Shown here: in pieces, positions 17,171 through 25,164 of the stretch | Layout of the letters: each line of letters starts with the position of its first letter | Numbering within the stretch: the stretch's first letter is position 1 | Assembly (NCBI RefSeq): GCF_021026345.1 | Contig: NZ_JAJNCZ010000002.1 | Coordinates: 372,001-436,000 of the forward strand | Source: Rhizobium sp. GN54 | GTDB taxonomy: Bacteria; Pseudomonadota; Alphaproteobacteria; Rhizobiales; Rhizobiaceae | Length of the DNA stretch: 64,000 nucleotides | Reading direction: 5' to 3' | Translations under genes and position numbers: made by a program | The notes under the pieces: model-generated | The model's input: the letters and a program-made list of their open reading frames with translations, nothing else | Database searches by the model: none | Told to the model about the DNA's origin: nothing

Positions 17171-17867
17171 GATCTTCTTATCTCCCAGTCTGAAGGCAGC
17201 AATTCATCCGGGGCGTGTCAGGGCACTGCAACACCTGGCTGCCCGATCGATTACGTTCGGCAGGCAGAGGCGAAGAACCGCGTCAGGCAAGTCGATCCCC
17301 TGCGTGCAGCGACACTGGTTCTTGATGGCCGGCGGCGGAACCTGTCGCCGCGAGAGCCCTATTTCGTCGCTGGAGGCAGCGTAAGGATTCCGACAAGGAA
17401 ATCAACCGCCGAGGCGGGATGGAGGGCCGTTCGTGGCCTGCCGCGACCCATGCGGATGCCGCAATTGCGGCAGAACTGCGGCCGATGATTGAGCTTTTGC
17501 CCACGGCTGGGCATCGTTGATATTCCTGCGGTCGCAAGCGGATATGCCGGTCGCCGGATCGGGGCGAGAGCTGTCCTGAATACGGCGCAGACAGATTTCA
17601 TAAAAATTTCTTCGCCGGAGCGCCAAAAGCGCGCAAATTGCGTCTTGTCAGGCTCACGATAACGATCCGGTAACGATGTCAGGCTATCAATCGGCGTGCG
17701 GCAGGCATTGTTCCTGCCGGTCCCCGGGATCAGGTAGTGCGTACCGGGGTCGATCTTCCGCCGGTGCGTTCATCCGGTGTCGTCCGCGTTTCGGACCGGC
17801 CGTGGAGCGTCCGCTGGGCGATCCGCGGCCTTTTCGCGTTGCTGCAGTCCCATCTTCGTCCAGGCAA
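17171..17867. other. long intergenic region upstream of the betaine transporter
   Basis: About 700 bp with no supportable gene. Overlapping minus-strand frames here are low quality and do not look like proteins. The right-hand part is AT-richer (CATAAAAATTTCTTC near 17600), as expected of a promoter region for the minus-strand transporter operon. No riboswitch or clear operator was recognised. Confidence 0.5.
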
Positions 17868-17869
17868 AG

Positions 17870-17899
17870 AAAAACGCCCCCGCTTGCGCAAAGGGGCGC
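17870..17899 (-). terminator. intrinsic terminator of the 47-aa gene
   Basis: On the minus strand, CGCCCC and GGGGCG form a stem with a short loop, followed by TTTTTC. It starts about 40 bp after the stop of the small gene at 17937-18080 and supports that gene's expression. Confidence 0.75.
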
Positions 17900-17936
17900 C
17901 GGTCATTTGTACTGTCAGCAGCCCGTCGGGGCGGCC

Positions 17937-18080
17937 TCAGCCGACGTTGCGCGTCCGCACGATGCTGAGCGGGCCGAGGGGCGCATCGGCGACGAGGTTG
18001 CGCACGCGCGACTGGCGCTCGGGAGCCTTGCCGTTCCAGGCGATCTGAACGAAATTGGGCTTGCTGAAGATGAACAGCAT
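17937..18080 (-). CDS. small conserved-type hypothetical protein (47 aa)
   Basis: The frame from MLFIFSKPNFVQIAWN to LSIVRTRNVG encodes 47 residues. AAGGAC lies 7-8 bases before the ATG and a good intrinsic terminator follows the stop, so it looks like a free-standing gene. A longer upstream extension with the same frame lacks a ribosome binding site. No domain is recognisable. It stands opposite the cobQ gene, divergent from it. Confidence 0.55.
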   Translation of the reverse strand: MLFIFSKPNFVQIAWNGKAPERQSRVRNLVADAPLGPLSIVRTRNVG

Positions 18081-18307
18081 GGTCTTTGTCCTTGGGGTTT
18101 CCGGCAGCGGTATTTTCCGCTGCTCCGATAGCTGCGATATAGGCCCGGACGGAAACGGAATCGCGATCGCCGCCGCCATCGGATGTCGCAAACGGGATAT
18201 GCATATTAGCACTTTCGTCGCAGGGCGCCGGGCCGCCGCCCGATTGCGTCGGCATCGCGGCGCTTTCAGGGCTTTGCGGTGCTCCGGCGCGATGCTAGGG
18301 AAGGGGC

Positions 18308-19795
18308 ATGACGCGAAAAATCATGCTGCAGGGAACCGGCTCCGATGTCGGAAAAACGGTACTGGTCGCAGGGCTCTGCCGGATCGCCTCCAATCGTGGA
18401 CTGAAGGTGCGGCCGTTCAAGCCGCAGAACATGTCGAACAACGCGGCCGTTTCCGATGACGGCGGCGAGATCGGGCGGGCGCAGTGGCTGCAGGCGATGG
18501 CGGCGCGCACGCCTTCGTCGGTGCACATGAATCCGGTGCTGCTGAAGCCGCAATCCGACACCGGCAGCCAGATCATCGTGCAGGGCCGGGTGTTCGGCCA
18601 GGCGAAGGGGCGCGACTACCAGGTGCTCAAGCCACGGTTGATGGACGCGGTGATGGAGAGCTTCGAAAGCGTCTGCGCCGGCGCCGATCTCGTCGTCGTC
18701 GAAGGGGCCGGTTCGCCGGCCGAGATCAACCTGCGCGCCGGCGACATCGCCAACATGGGCTTTGCCACGCGGGCGAACGTTCCGGTCGTGCTCGTCGGCG
18801 ATATCGACCGCGGCGGGGTGATCGCGTCGCTGGTCGGCACGAAGGCGATCCTGCCGCCGGAAGACCGGGCGATGGTATCGGGCTACCTGATCAACAAGTT
18901 TCGCGGCGACGTCACCCTGTTCGACGACGGGATTGCGGCGATCGGGCAGCATACCGGCTGGCCCTGTCTCGGCGTCGTGCCCTGGCTGAAACACGCCCGG
19001 CAACTGCCGCCGGAAGATTCGGTGGTGCTGGAACGGCTGGCTTCCGGCCGGCCCGGAGCACTGAAAGTGGCGGTGCCGGTACTGCCGCGCATCGCCAATT
19101 TCGACGATCTCGATCCGCTGGCGCAGGAGCCGGACGTCGAGCTCGTCTTCGTCCGCCCCGGCGAGCGGCTGCCGGCCGATGCCGGCCTCGTCATCCTGCC
19201 GGGCTCGAAGGCCACCATCGCCGACCTGAAGGATTTCCGCGCGCAGGGGTGGGACCATGATCTCGCCCTGCATCACCGGCGCGGCGGACGCATCATCGGC
19301 ATCTGCGGCGGCTACCAGATGCTCGGCCGGTCCGTGCGCGACCCGCTCGGCATCGAGGGTGGCGAGCGCGCGGTCGACGGCCTCGGCCTGCTCGACGTCG
19401 AGACCGAGATGGCGCCGGAGAAGACGGTGCGCAACAGCCGCGCGCGGTCGCTCAGCTACGACGTGCCGCTGGAAGGCTACGAGATCCATCTCGGCAGGAC
19501 CACCGGCCCCGACTGCGCTCGTCCACCCATTATGATCGACGGCAGGGCGGACGGGGCGACCTCGGCGGACGGCCGGGTGTTCGGCACATACCTGCACGGC
19601 TTCATGGCGAGCGACGCCTTCCGAAGCCGGTTGCTTGCGGAGTTCGGGATCGCCGGCGGCGGCTTCGACTACCGGGGTGCGGTGGACGCGGCACTCGACG
19701 GCGTGGCCGCCGAACTCGAAGCGGTGCTGGATCACGCGTGGCTTTCGCGGCTGATGGAAAGTGATCGGATCACCCCGATTAATCGGGGCGGCTGA
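18308..19795 (+). CDS. cobQ: cobyric acid synthase
   Basis: A 495-aa glutamine-dependent amidotransferase that amidates the b, d, e and g side chains of adenosylcobyrinic acid a,c-diamide. The N-terminal ATPase domain begins [20 protein letters not shown] (P-loop-like) with [15 protein letters not shown]. The C-terminal class I glutaminase-type domain has the nucleophile Cys in [12 protein letters not shown] and [10 protein letters not shown], and the terminal His in YLHGF. A GGGAAGGGG ribosome binding site precedes the ATG. It is separated from the other cob genes by the TolA-like gene, and no riboswitch was found directly upstream of it. Confidence 0.96.
   Translation: MTRKIMLQGTGSDVGKTVLVAGLCRIASNRGLKVRPFKPQNMSNNAAVSDDGGEIGRAQWLQAMAARTPSSVHMNPVLLKPQSDTGSQIIVQGRVFGQAKGRDYQVLKPRLMDAVMESFESVCAGADLVVVEGAGSPAEINLRAGDIANMGFATRANVPVVLVGDIDRGGVIASLVGTKAILPPEDRAMVSGYLINKFRGDVTLFDDGIAAIGQHTGWPCLGVVPWLKHARQLPPEDSVVLERLASGRPGALKVAVPVLPRIANFDDLDPLAQEPDVELVFVRPGERLPADAGLVILPGSKATIADLKDFRAQGWDHDLALHHRRGGRIIGICGGYQMLGRSVRDPLGIEGGERAVDGLGLLDVETEMAPEKTVRNSRARSLSYDVPLEGYEIHLGRTTGPDCARPPIMIDGRADGATSADGRVFGTYLHGFMASDAFRSRLLAEFGIAGGGFDYRGAVDAALDGVAAELEAVLDHAWLSRLMESDRITPINRGG
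19774..19789. repeat. perfect palindrome at the 3' end of cobQ
   Basis: CCCCGATTAATCGGGG is a perfect 16-bp palindrome in the last codons of cobQ. It is not followed by a T-run, so it is a poor intrinsic terminator, but it could form a stable 3' hairpin. Confidence 0.45.
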
Positions 19796-19951
19796 GACGT
19801 TTTCCGGGCGGATGGCGAAGCCGTTTCGTCATCTTCATCGGTTAAGGTTACCACCAAAGTTGCGCCAGAATCCGATGCAAAGACCTTGAGTGGCATCGCC
19901 CTGCCGCTATCTGACGGGGGGATGCCGCATGCGATCGAAAGGGAATGTCGA

Positions 19952-21832
19952 ATGACCAGTGGCCGTTTTGCGAAACTCGGATGGGCGGGGCTGATCGGGC
20001 TTGCGATCGCGGGCGGACCGGCTGTGCAGGCGGCCGAGACGAAGCCGGCCGTCAGCGCCAGCAAGCGCTGGGAGACCGAGTTTTCCCTTTGGCAGAAGGT
20101 CTCCTCCAGCAGCGATCCGGCAGGCTACGAGGCCTATCTGAAGGACTATCCGAACGGCACCTTCGCCTCGATGGCCCGTCTCCGATTGGCCGAACTGAAC
20201 GCGAGGGGCGTTGCCAGCACCGCTGGTGCGGACGACGGCAAGCCCCAGGATTCCGCAGCCACCGACACCGGCGCCGCCTCGGAGAAGGAAAAGGCCGCGG
20301 CTGCCCGCAAGGCCGACGAGGCCGCGCGGCTGAAGGCCGAGCAGGAGGCCAGGGTCGCCGCCGAGGAGCAGCGGGCGGAAGAGGAACGGCTGGCCGCCGA
20401 GGCCGAGGCGAAGCGCGTGGCAGAGGCCGAGCGGCAGCGCAAGGAAGAACAGGCGCGCGCGGAGGCCGAGGCGAAGCGGGTTGCCGCGGCGAAGGCCGAG
20501 GCGGAACGGCAGCGGGCCGAGGCCGAACGCAAGCGCGCCGAGGAGGCGGCCGAGGCTGAAAGGCTCAAGGCGGAGCAGCAGGCCAAGGCCGAGCTGGCCC
20601 GGCTGAAGGCGGAAGAGGAAGCGAAGGCTGCGGCCGAGGCAAAGGCGCGCGCCGATGCGGCCGCCGCGCGGGCCAAGGTCGAGGCGGAGCAGGCGGCTGC
20701 CGAACGCGAGCGCGCAATCGCCGCGGCTGAAGCCGAGAAGGCAAAGGCCGAGGAGGAAGCCCGGGCGACTGCGGAAGCACAGGCGAGGGAAGCGCAGGCT
20801 AGAGAAACACAGGCGAGGGAAGCACAGGCGAGGGCGGATGCCGCCGCCGAGAAAGCCAAGGCGGAGGCGACTGAGGCCGAGCGCACGAGAGCGGAACAGC
20901 AGGCGGCGCAGCCGTCCGCCGCGCCGCCGGTCGCCGAGGGCAGCGTCGCCGACGCGCTCGACACCGAGGCGCTGCCGACCGACGACGAGAATGCGATCGC
21001 GAGCCCTGCGGCCGATCCCGACAGCGGCCCGGACAGGGACGCGGATGCGGTCGCAGCCGCGCCCGTCGGCGGGGGCATGGATGGGGACGAAGCCGGGGAC
21101 GGGCAGGCCGAGCGACTGGCCCGTCGCGAGGACAACAGCTGGAGTCGCGCTGTGCTGAACGGCCGGCCGCAGGCTTTCGAGAACTACCTGCGCGAATTCC
21201 CGCAGGGCCGCTTTGCCGATGAGGCGCGCCAGCGCCTTGCCGCGCTTGAGAAGGGTGGCAAGGCCACGGGCGGCGAAGAGCCCGCAGGTGACGTCGCCGC
21301 GCGGGAGCCGGCCATCAACGCTCCCGCCGCAACGGCTGCGCCGCTCGGCGCCGGGACGGAGCCGCTCGTTCGCCAGACGCAGCCTGCGCCTTCGCAGCAG
21401 CCAAAGGTCTTCCAGACGCCTTCGGACGTGCGCGAGGCCTATCTCGATCCGGCCGCACGCGCCCAGTCGCAGCGCTGGCTGAACGCGCTCGGCTACGGCA
21501 CCGGCGGGGCGGACGGCGTATACGGTCCGCGCACGCGGGCGGCGATCGCCTCCTGGCAGCGCTCGGCCGGCTATGCCGGCGACGGCTACCTGACGCGCAA
21601 GCAGTATCGCGAATTGCGCCAGTCGGCGCGCTTCGCCGAGGCCCGCAGCCGCGAATACGTCGATCGCCAGCGCGCCCGCCGCGACCGCTACTACAATGAC
21701 GGCTATGGCGTCTACGAAGGCCCGGTCGACGGCTATTACCGCGAAGGTCTGGTCGGCGGCGTTTACGAGGGGCCGGTCGGGGGCGGCTATGGCCCCGGCA
21801 GCGACCTGACGATCAGCGGGCCGGGCTACTGA
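19952..21832 (+). CDS. secreted TolA-like coiled-coil protein with peptidoglycan-binding domain
   Basis: A 626-aa envelope protein. The signal peptide (MTSGRFAKLGWAGLIGLAIAGGPAVQA) is followed by a short helical repeat (LWQKVSSSSDPAGYEAYLKDYPNGTF). Then comes a very long Ala/Glu/Lys/Arg coiled coil (residues ~105-305), and a second copy of the helical motif (WSRAVLNGRPQAFENYLREFPQGRF). Next is a PG_binding_1 domain (AQSQRWLNALGYGTGGADGVYGPRTRAAI). A Tyr/Gly-rich tail (YEGPVDGYYREG, YEGPVGGGY) ends it. It probably spans the periplasm and binds the wall. It interrupts the cob cluster and has no known B12 role. The start has AAAGGGA upstream. Confidence 0.8.
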   Translation: MTSGRFAKLGWAGLIGLAIAGGPAVQAAETKPAVSASKRWETEFSLWQKVSSSSDPAGYEAYLKDYPNGTFASMARLRLAELNARGVASTAGADDGKPQDSAATDTGAASEKEKAAAARKADEAARLKAEQEARVAAEEQRAEEERLAAEAEAKRVAEAERQRKEEQARAEAEAKRVAAAKAEAERQRAEAERKRAEEAAEAERLKAEQQAKAELARLKAEEEAKAAAEAKARADAAAARAKVEAEQAAAERERAIAAAEAEKAKAEEEARATAEAQAREAQARETQAREAQARADAAAEKAKAEATEAERTRAEQQAAQPSAAPPVAEGSVADALDTEALPTDDENAIASPAADPDSGPDRDADAVAAAPVGGGMDGDEAGDGQAERLARREDNSWSRAVLNGRPQAFENYLREFPQGRFADEARQRLAALEKGGKATGGEEPAGDVAAREPAINAPAATAAPLGAGTEPLVRQTQPAPSQQPKVFQTPSDVREAYLDPAARAQSQRWLNALGYGTGGADGVYGPRTRAAIASWQRSAGYAGDGYLTRKQYRELRQSARFAEARSREYVDRQRARRDRYYNDGYGVYEGPVDGYYREGLVGGVYEGPVGGGYGPGSDLTISGPGY

Positions 21833-21940
21833 GCGGCCAGCCGACCTGAACGAACAGCCGCCGCGACGACGCATTCGGCGCGGCGGACGCCGTTTCCTGC
21901 CAATTGACTTCCGGTGCCTGCAGGCATAATCATCGCCACT

Positions 21941-22237
21941 ATTGGAAGGTGCGTCGGTCCAGTGATGGACGGGCGCTTAAATGGGAACGTGACGGGGTGG
22001 ACCCAATCAGGGCGCTCCAATCACGGCCGACCCCGCGACTGTAGAGTGGCGAGGCCAATCCAGCCGGTTTGATCAACCGGCAAAGCCACTGGGTGGCGGC
22101 ATGATGAACCGGGGTCTGGACGCCTCTATGTCTACGAATCGTCCGCCTTTCATGTCGCGCATCACCCGGGAAGGCGAGGGTGGGCCGCAGGCGCAATTCG
22201 CGCCCGACGCCGCGAGCCAGGAGACCTGCCGGCCAAT
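21941..22237 (+). ncRNA. cobalamin (AdoCbl) riboswitch upstream of cbtB
   Basis: Conserved elements appear in order: AAATGGGAAC near 21980, CCCGCGACTGTAGAG near 22033, GCCACTGGG near 22085, GGGAAGGCG near 22170 and the diagnostic B12 box GAGCCAGGAGACCTGCC at 22214-22230. ATTGG (21941-21945) pairs with CCAAT (22233-22237) to close the aptamer as P1. Two small hairpins (GGGCATCGTGCCC, GGGGATTTTCCCC) follow and could form the expression platform before the cbtB ribosome binding site CGGAGGTTG. It should repress cobalt uptake and the following cob genes when B12 is plentiful. Confidence 0.93.
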
Positions 22238-22291
22238 GAGGGCATCGTGCCCGACCTGGGGATTTTCCCCGTTGCCAGCACGGAGGTTGTC

Positions 22292-22468
22292 ATGGCTGCA
22301 TCTAACGTTTCTTCTGTTTCCCTTTCTCTCAACGATCGTCTCTATGCCGGTCTCGTAGCGCTTCTGCTCGGCGGATTCTTGGTGTTCGGCGCAGGCCTCG
22401 CCAATTCGTCCGTCCTGCACGACACCGCGCACGACACCCGCCACTCCTACGGCTTTCCCTGCCACTAA
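22292..22468 (+). CDS. cbtB: cobalt transporter subunit CbtB
   Basis: A 58-aa protein with one predicted transmembrane helix (LYAGLVALLLGGFLVFGAGLA) and the CbtB C-terminal histidine motif HDTAHDTRHSYGFPCH. It works with CbtA in cobalt import for cobalamin synthesis. The ATG at 22292 has GGAGG 7 bases upstream. It directly follows a cobalamin riboswitch and precedes cbtA by 12 bp, forming one operon. Confidence 0.93.
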   Translation: MAASNVSSVSLSLNDRLYAGLVALLLGGFLVFGAGLANSSVLHDTAHDTRHSYGFPCH

Positions 22469-22480
22469 GGAGCAGATGTC

Positions 22481-23281
22481 ATGATCGTCAAATATCTCCT
22501 GGCCGCTCTGGTGGCCGGGCTGTTCTCCGGTGCCCTGATGACGGTCGCCCAGGAGGCGCGCGTCATTCCGCTGATCCTGCATGCCGAGGAATTCGAGGGC
22601 GGCGACGAAGAGCCTGCCGCCCCCGGCGCCGAGGCCCAGCCGGACGCGTCGCACGAGCATTCCGCGCTCGGCATCGGCGCTACGATGTCGGAGGTGGCCG
22701 CCTATTTCTCGCCCATCTCGGTGGCCCATGCCCATGAGGGCGAGCACGAGGACGGCGGCATCATGTTCGGCATGAGCCGCTTCTCCGGCACGCTGCTCGC
22801 AAACCTCGTCACCGGAGCGGGTTTCGCGCTGCTGTTGGCGGGCGTGAGCCTTGTGACCGGCAATGCGATCACGGTCGCCAACGGGGCGCTGTGGGGCGCT
22901 GCCGGCTGGCTTGCCGTGCATCTCCTGCCGGCCATCGGCCTGCCGCCGGAGCTTCCGGGCTTCCCGGCCGCCGACCTCGGCGACAGGCAGGTCTGGTGGG
23001 TTGCGACCGTGGTGCTTTCGGCCGTGGGGCTCTACCTGCTGATCCTGAAGGACGGGATTGCGGCGAAGGTCGCGGGCATCGTCCTGATCGGCGCCCCGCA
23101 GGTCTATGGCGCGCCGCAGCCTGCCGATATCGCCAGCAACGTGCCGGCCGTGCTCGGCGCGGAGTTCGCCGTGGCGGCGCTCGCAACCACGCTGTTCTTC
23201 TGGGTCGTGCTCGGGCTTTCGCTCGGCTTCGCCAACGAGAAGATCGGCGTTTCCGAAAAGGTCGCAGCAAAGGCAGCCTGA
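22481..23281 (+). CDS. cbtA: cobalt transporter subunit CbtA
   Basis: A 266-aa membrane protein with about five to six predicted helices ([40 protein letters not shown]; a [18 protein letters not shown] helix; [17 protein letters not shown]). It has a metal-binding-type acidic/His loop ([21 protein letters not shown]) between the first two. It forms the permease of the CbtAB cobalt importer. It follows cbtB after a short gap, and its stop overlaps the cobP start by one base (TGATG). Confidence 0.92.
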   Translation: MIVKYLLAALVAGLFSGALMTVAQEARVIPLILHAEEFEGGDEEPAAPGAEAQPDASHEHSALGIGATMSEVAAYFSPISVAHAHEGEHEDGGIMFGMSRFSGTLLANLVTGAGFALLLAGVSLVTGNAITVANGALWGAAGWLAVHLLPAIGLPPELPGFPAADLGDRQVWWVATVVLSAVGLYLLILKDGIAAKVAGIVLIGAPQVYGAPQPADIASNVPAVLGAEFAVAALATTLFFWVVLGLSLGFANEKIGVSEKVAAKAA

Positions 23282-23808
23282 TGAAAACGACATCGCCCGG
23301 AGCCGTCCTGGTTCTGGGCGGTGCGCGTTCCGGAAAATCCGCATTCGCCGAGAGGCTGGCCGCAGAAAGCGGCCTGTCCAAGCACTATATCGCCACCGGC
23401 CGTGCCTGGGACGAGGAGATGCGCGCGCGCATCGACCAGCACAAGGCCCAGCGCGGCAGCCATGGCTGGGTGACGCACGAGGAGCCGCTGGCGCTGCCGG
23501 AACGCATCAACGACACGGCGCGCGAGGACCGGGTGCTGCTCGTCGATTGCCTGACGCTGTGGGTGACGAACCTGATGCTCGAAAAGCACGATATGGCGGC
23601 AGCCTTCGACGATCTCGCGGCCTCCATCGTCACCGCACCCGGCCGCCTCGTGTTCGTCTCCAACGAGGTCGGGCTCGGGATCGTTCCGGACAACCAGATG
23701 GCGCGCGAATTCCGCGATCACGCCGGCAGGCTGCACCAGCAGGTGGCGCAGCTTGCCTCCGAAGTCTATCTTGTCGCGGCAGGCCTGCCGCTGAAAATGA
23801 AGGGTTGA
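23281..23808 (+). CDS. cobP: bifunctional adenosylcobinamide kinase / guanylyltransferase
   Basis: A 175-aa CobU/CobP-family enzyme that phosphorylates adenosylcobinamide and activates it with GTP in the nucleotide-loop pathway. The P-loop [18 protein letters not shown] is at the N terminus, followed by [26 protein letters not shown] and the nearly invariant [13 protein letters not shown]. The start overlaps the cbtA stop by one base (TGATG) and cobW begins 4 bp after its stop. Confidence 0.95.
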   Translation: MKTTSPGAVLVLGGARSGKSAFAERLAAESGLSKHYIATGRAWDEEMRARIDQHKAQRGSHGWVTHEEPLALPERINDTAREDRVLLVDCLTLWVTNLMLEKHDMAAAFDDLAASIVTAPGRLVFVSNEVGLGIVPDNQMAREFRDHAGRLHQQVAQLASEVYLVAAGLPLKMKG

Positions 23809-23812
23809 GCCC

Positions 23813-24865
23813 ATGCTCCAGCAAAAGATCCCCGCTACCGTCATCACCGGCTTCCTCGGCGCGGGCAAGACGACGATGATCCGCAACCTGCTGCAGAACG
23901 CGAACGGCAAGCGGATCGCGCTGATCATCAACGAATTCGGCGACCTCGGCGTCGATGGCGACGTGCTCAAGGGTTGCGGCGCGGAGGCCTGCAGCGAGGA
24001 CGACATCATCGAACTCACCAATGGCTGCATCTGCTGCACCGTCGCCGACGATTTCATTCCGACCATGTCGAAGCTTCTGGAGCGCGACAACCGCCCCGAT
24101 CACATCGTCATCGAGACCTCGGGCCTGGCGCTGCCGCAGCCGCTCGTTGCCGCCTTCAACTGGCCGGAGATCAAGACGCAGGTGACGGTCGACGGCGTCA
24201 TCACCGTCGTCGACAGCGCCGCGGTCGCCGCCGGCCGTTTCGCCGACGACCACGACCGGGTGGATGCGCTGCGCGTCGAGGACGACAACCTCGACCACGA
24301 GAGCCCGCTGGAGGAACTGTTCGAGGACCAACTGACGGCGGCCGACCTGATCGTTCTGAACAAGACCGATCTGATCGACGCGGCCGGGTTGAAGACGGTG
24401 CGCGACGAAGTGGCCTCCCGCACCGCCCGCAAGCCGGCGATGATCGAGGCGAGGAATGGCGACGTCGCCGCCGCCGTGCTGCTCGGCCTCGGCGTCGGTA
24501 CCGAGGACGATATCAAGAACCGCAAGTCGCATCATGAGCTGGAGCACGAGAACGGCGAGGAACACGACCACGACGAGTTCGACAGCTTCGTCGTCGAACT
24601 CGGCCCGGTCGCCGATCCGACCGGTTTCGTGGAGCGGCTGAAGGGCGTCATCGCCGAGCATGACGTGCTGCGCGTCAAAGGTTTCGCCGACGTTCCGGGC
24701 AAGCCGATGCGGCTTCTGGTCCAGGCCGTCGGCAGCCGGATCGACCAGTATTTCGAGCGCGCCTGGGCGCCCGGCGAGACCCGTGGCACCCGCCTCGTCG
24801 TCATAGGCCTGCACGACATGGACGAGCAGGCCGTGCGCGCTGCGATCGCCGCTGCCGCGGGCTGA
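23813..24865 (+). CDS. cobW: CobW GTP-dependent metal chaperone
   Basis: A 350-aa G3E GTPase implicated in cobalt supply to CobN. Walker A ITGFLGAGKTTMIRN is near the start, the zinc/cobalt-binding GCxCC motif reads NGCICCTVADDF, then base-recognition NKTD (VLNKTDLID). A His/Asp/Glu-rich segment (HHELEHENGEEHDHDEFD) and the CobW_C domain follow. It lies between cobP and cobN, typical of rhizobial cob clusters. A palindromic repeat separates it from cobN. Confidence 0.95.
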   Translation: MLQQKIPATVITGFLGAGKTTMIRNLLQNANGKRIALIINEFGDLGVDGDVLKGCGAEACSEDDIIELTNGCICCTVADDFIPTMSKLLERDNRPDHIVIETSGLALPQPLVAAFNWPEIKTQVTVDGVITVVDSAAVAAGRFADDHDRVDALRVEDDNLDHESPLEELFEDQLTAADLIVLNKTDLIDAAGLKTVRDEVASRTARKPAMIEARNGDVAAAVLLGLGVGTEDDIKNRKSHHELEHENGEEHDHDEFDSFVVELGPVADPTGFVERLKGVIAEHDVLRVKGFADVPGKPMRLLVQAVGSRIDQYFERAWAPGETRGTRLVVIGLHDMDEQAVRAAIAAAAG

Positions 24866-24920
24866 GCGGTCGTGTCTGCGGAACAGGGGCGTCGCCGGGA
24901 CCAAGCTCGGCGACCGGCTG

Positions 24921-25057
24921 CTCTCTCTTCTCCTGGGCGGAGAGAAGTGCCGAGCGGATGCGAGGCGATGAGGGAGGCTTGGGGCACGCCCTGGCGCCTC
25001 GCGCCACCTTCTCATCCGGCCCTGCGGGCCACCTTCTCCCCGATGGGGAGAAGAGGG
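24921..25057. repeat. rhizobial intergenic palindromic repeat (RIME-like)
   Basis: Between cobW and cobN, CTCTCTTCTCCTGGGCGGAG is followed by a GC-rich spacer and CCTTCTCCCCGATGGGGAGA, with the TCATCCGGCC motif. The arms match the repeat at 12540 and inside cobN. The ~300-bp interval has no gene. Confidence 0.75.
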
Positions 25058-25164
25058 CGTTTGCTGCGCCTGCGGCAACTCAGACGTGACAACCTTGTCT
25101 GTCGGGGAGAGGGCCTGCAGACGAGAGGTGGGTGTAACCTGCCGCGCCGAAGCGGAGAGCCGTC

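Noticed and set aside
18081-18307. Riboswitch upstream of cobQ
   Set aside because: No B12 box or other aptamer element was found; only a short ATATGCATAT palindrome is present.
20280-20930. Tandem DNA repeat or CRISPR-like array
   Set aside because: The repetitive look comes from Ala/Glu/Lys/Arg heptads of a coiled coil; units vary and there are no spacers.
21854-21900. Terminator after the TolA-like gene (CCGCCGCG/CGCGGCGG hairpin)
   Set aside because: The stem is good, but only TTT follows after six other bases, so it is not convincing; it may still form a 3' hairpin.
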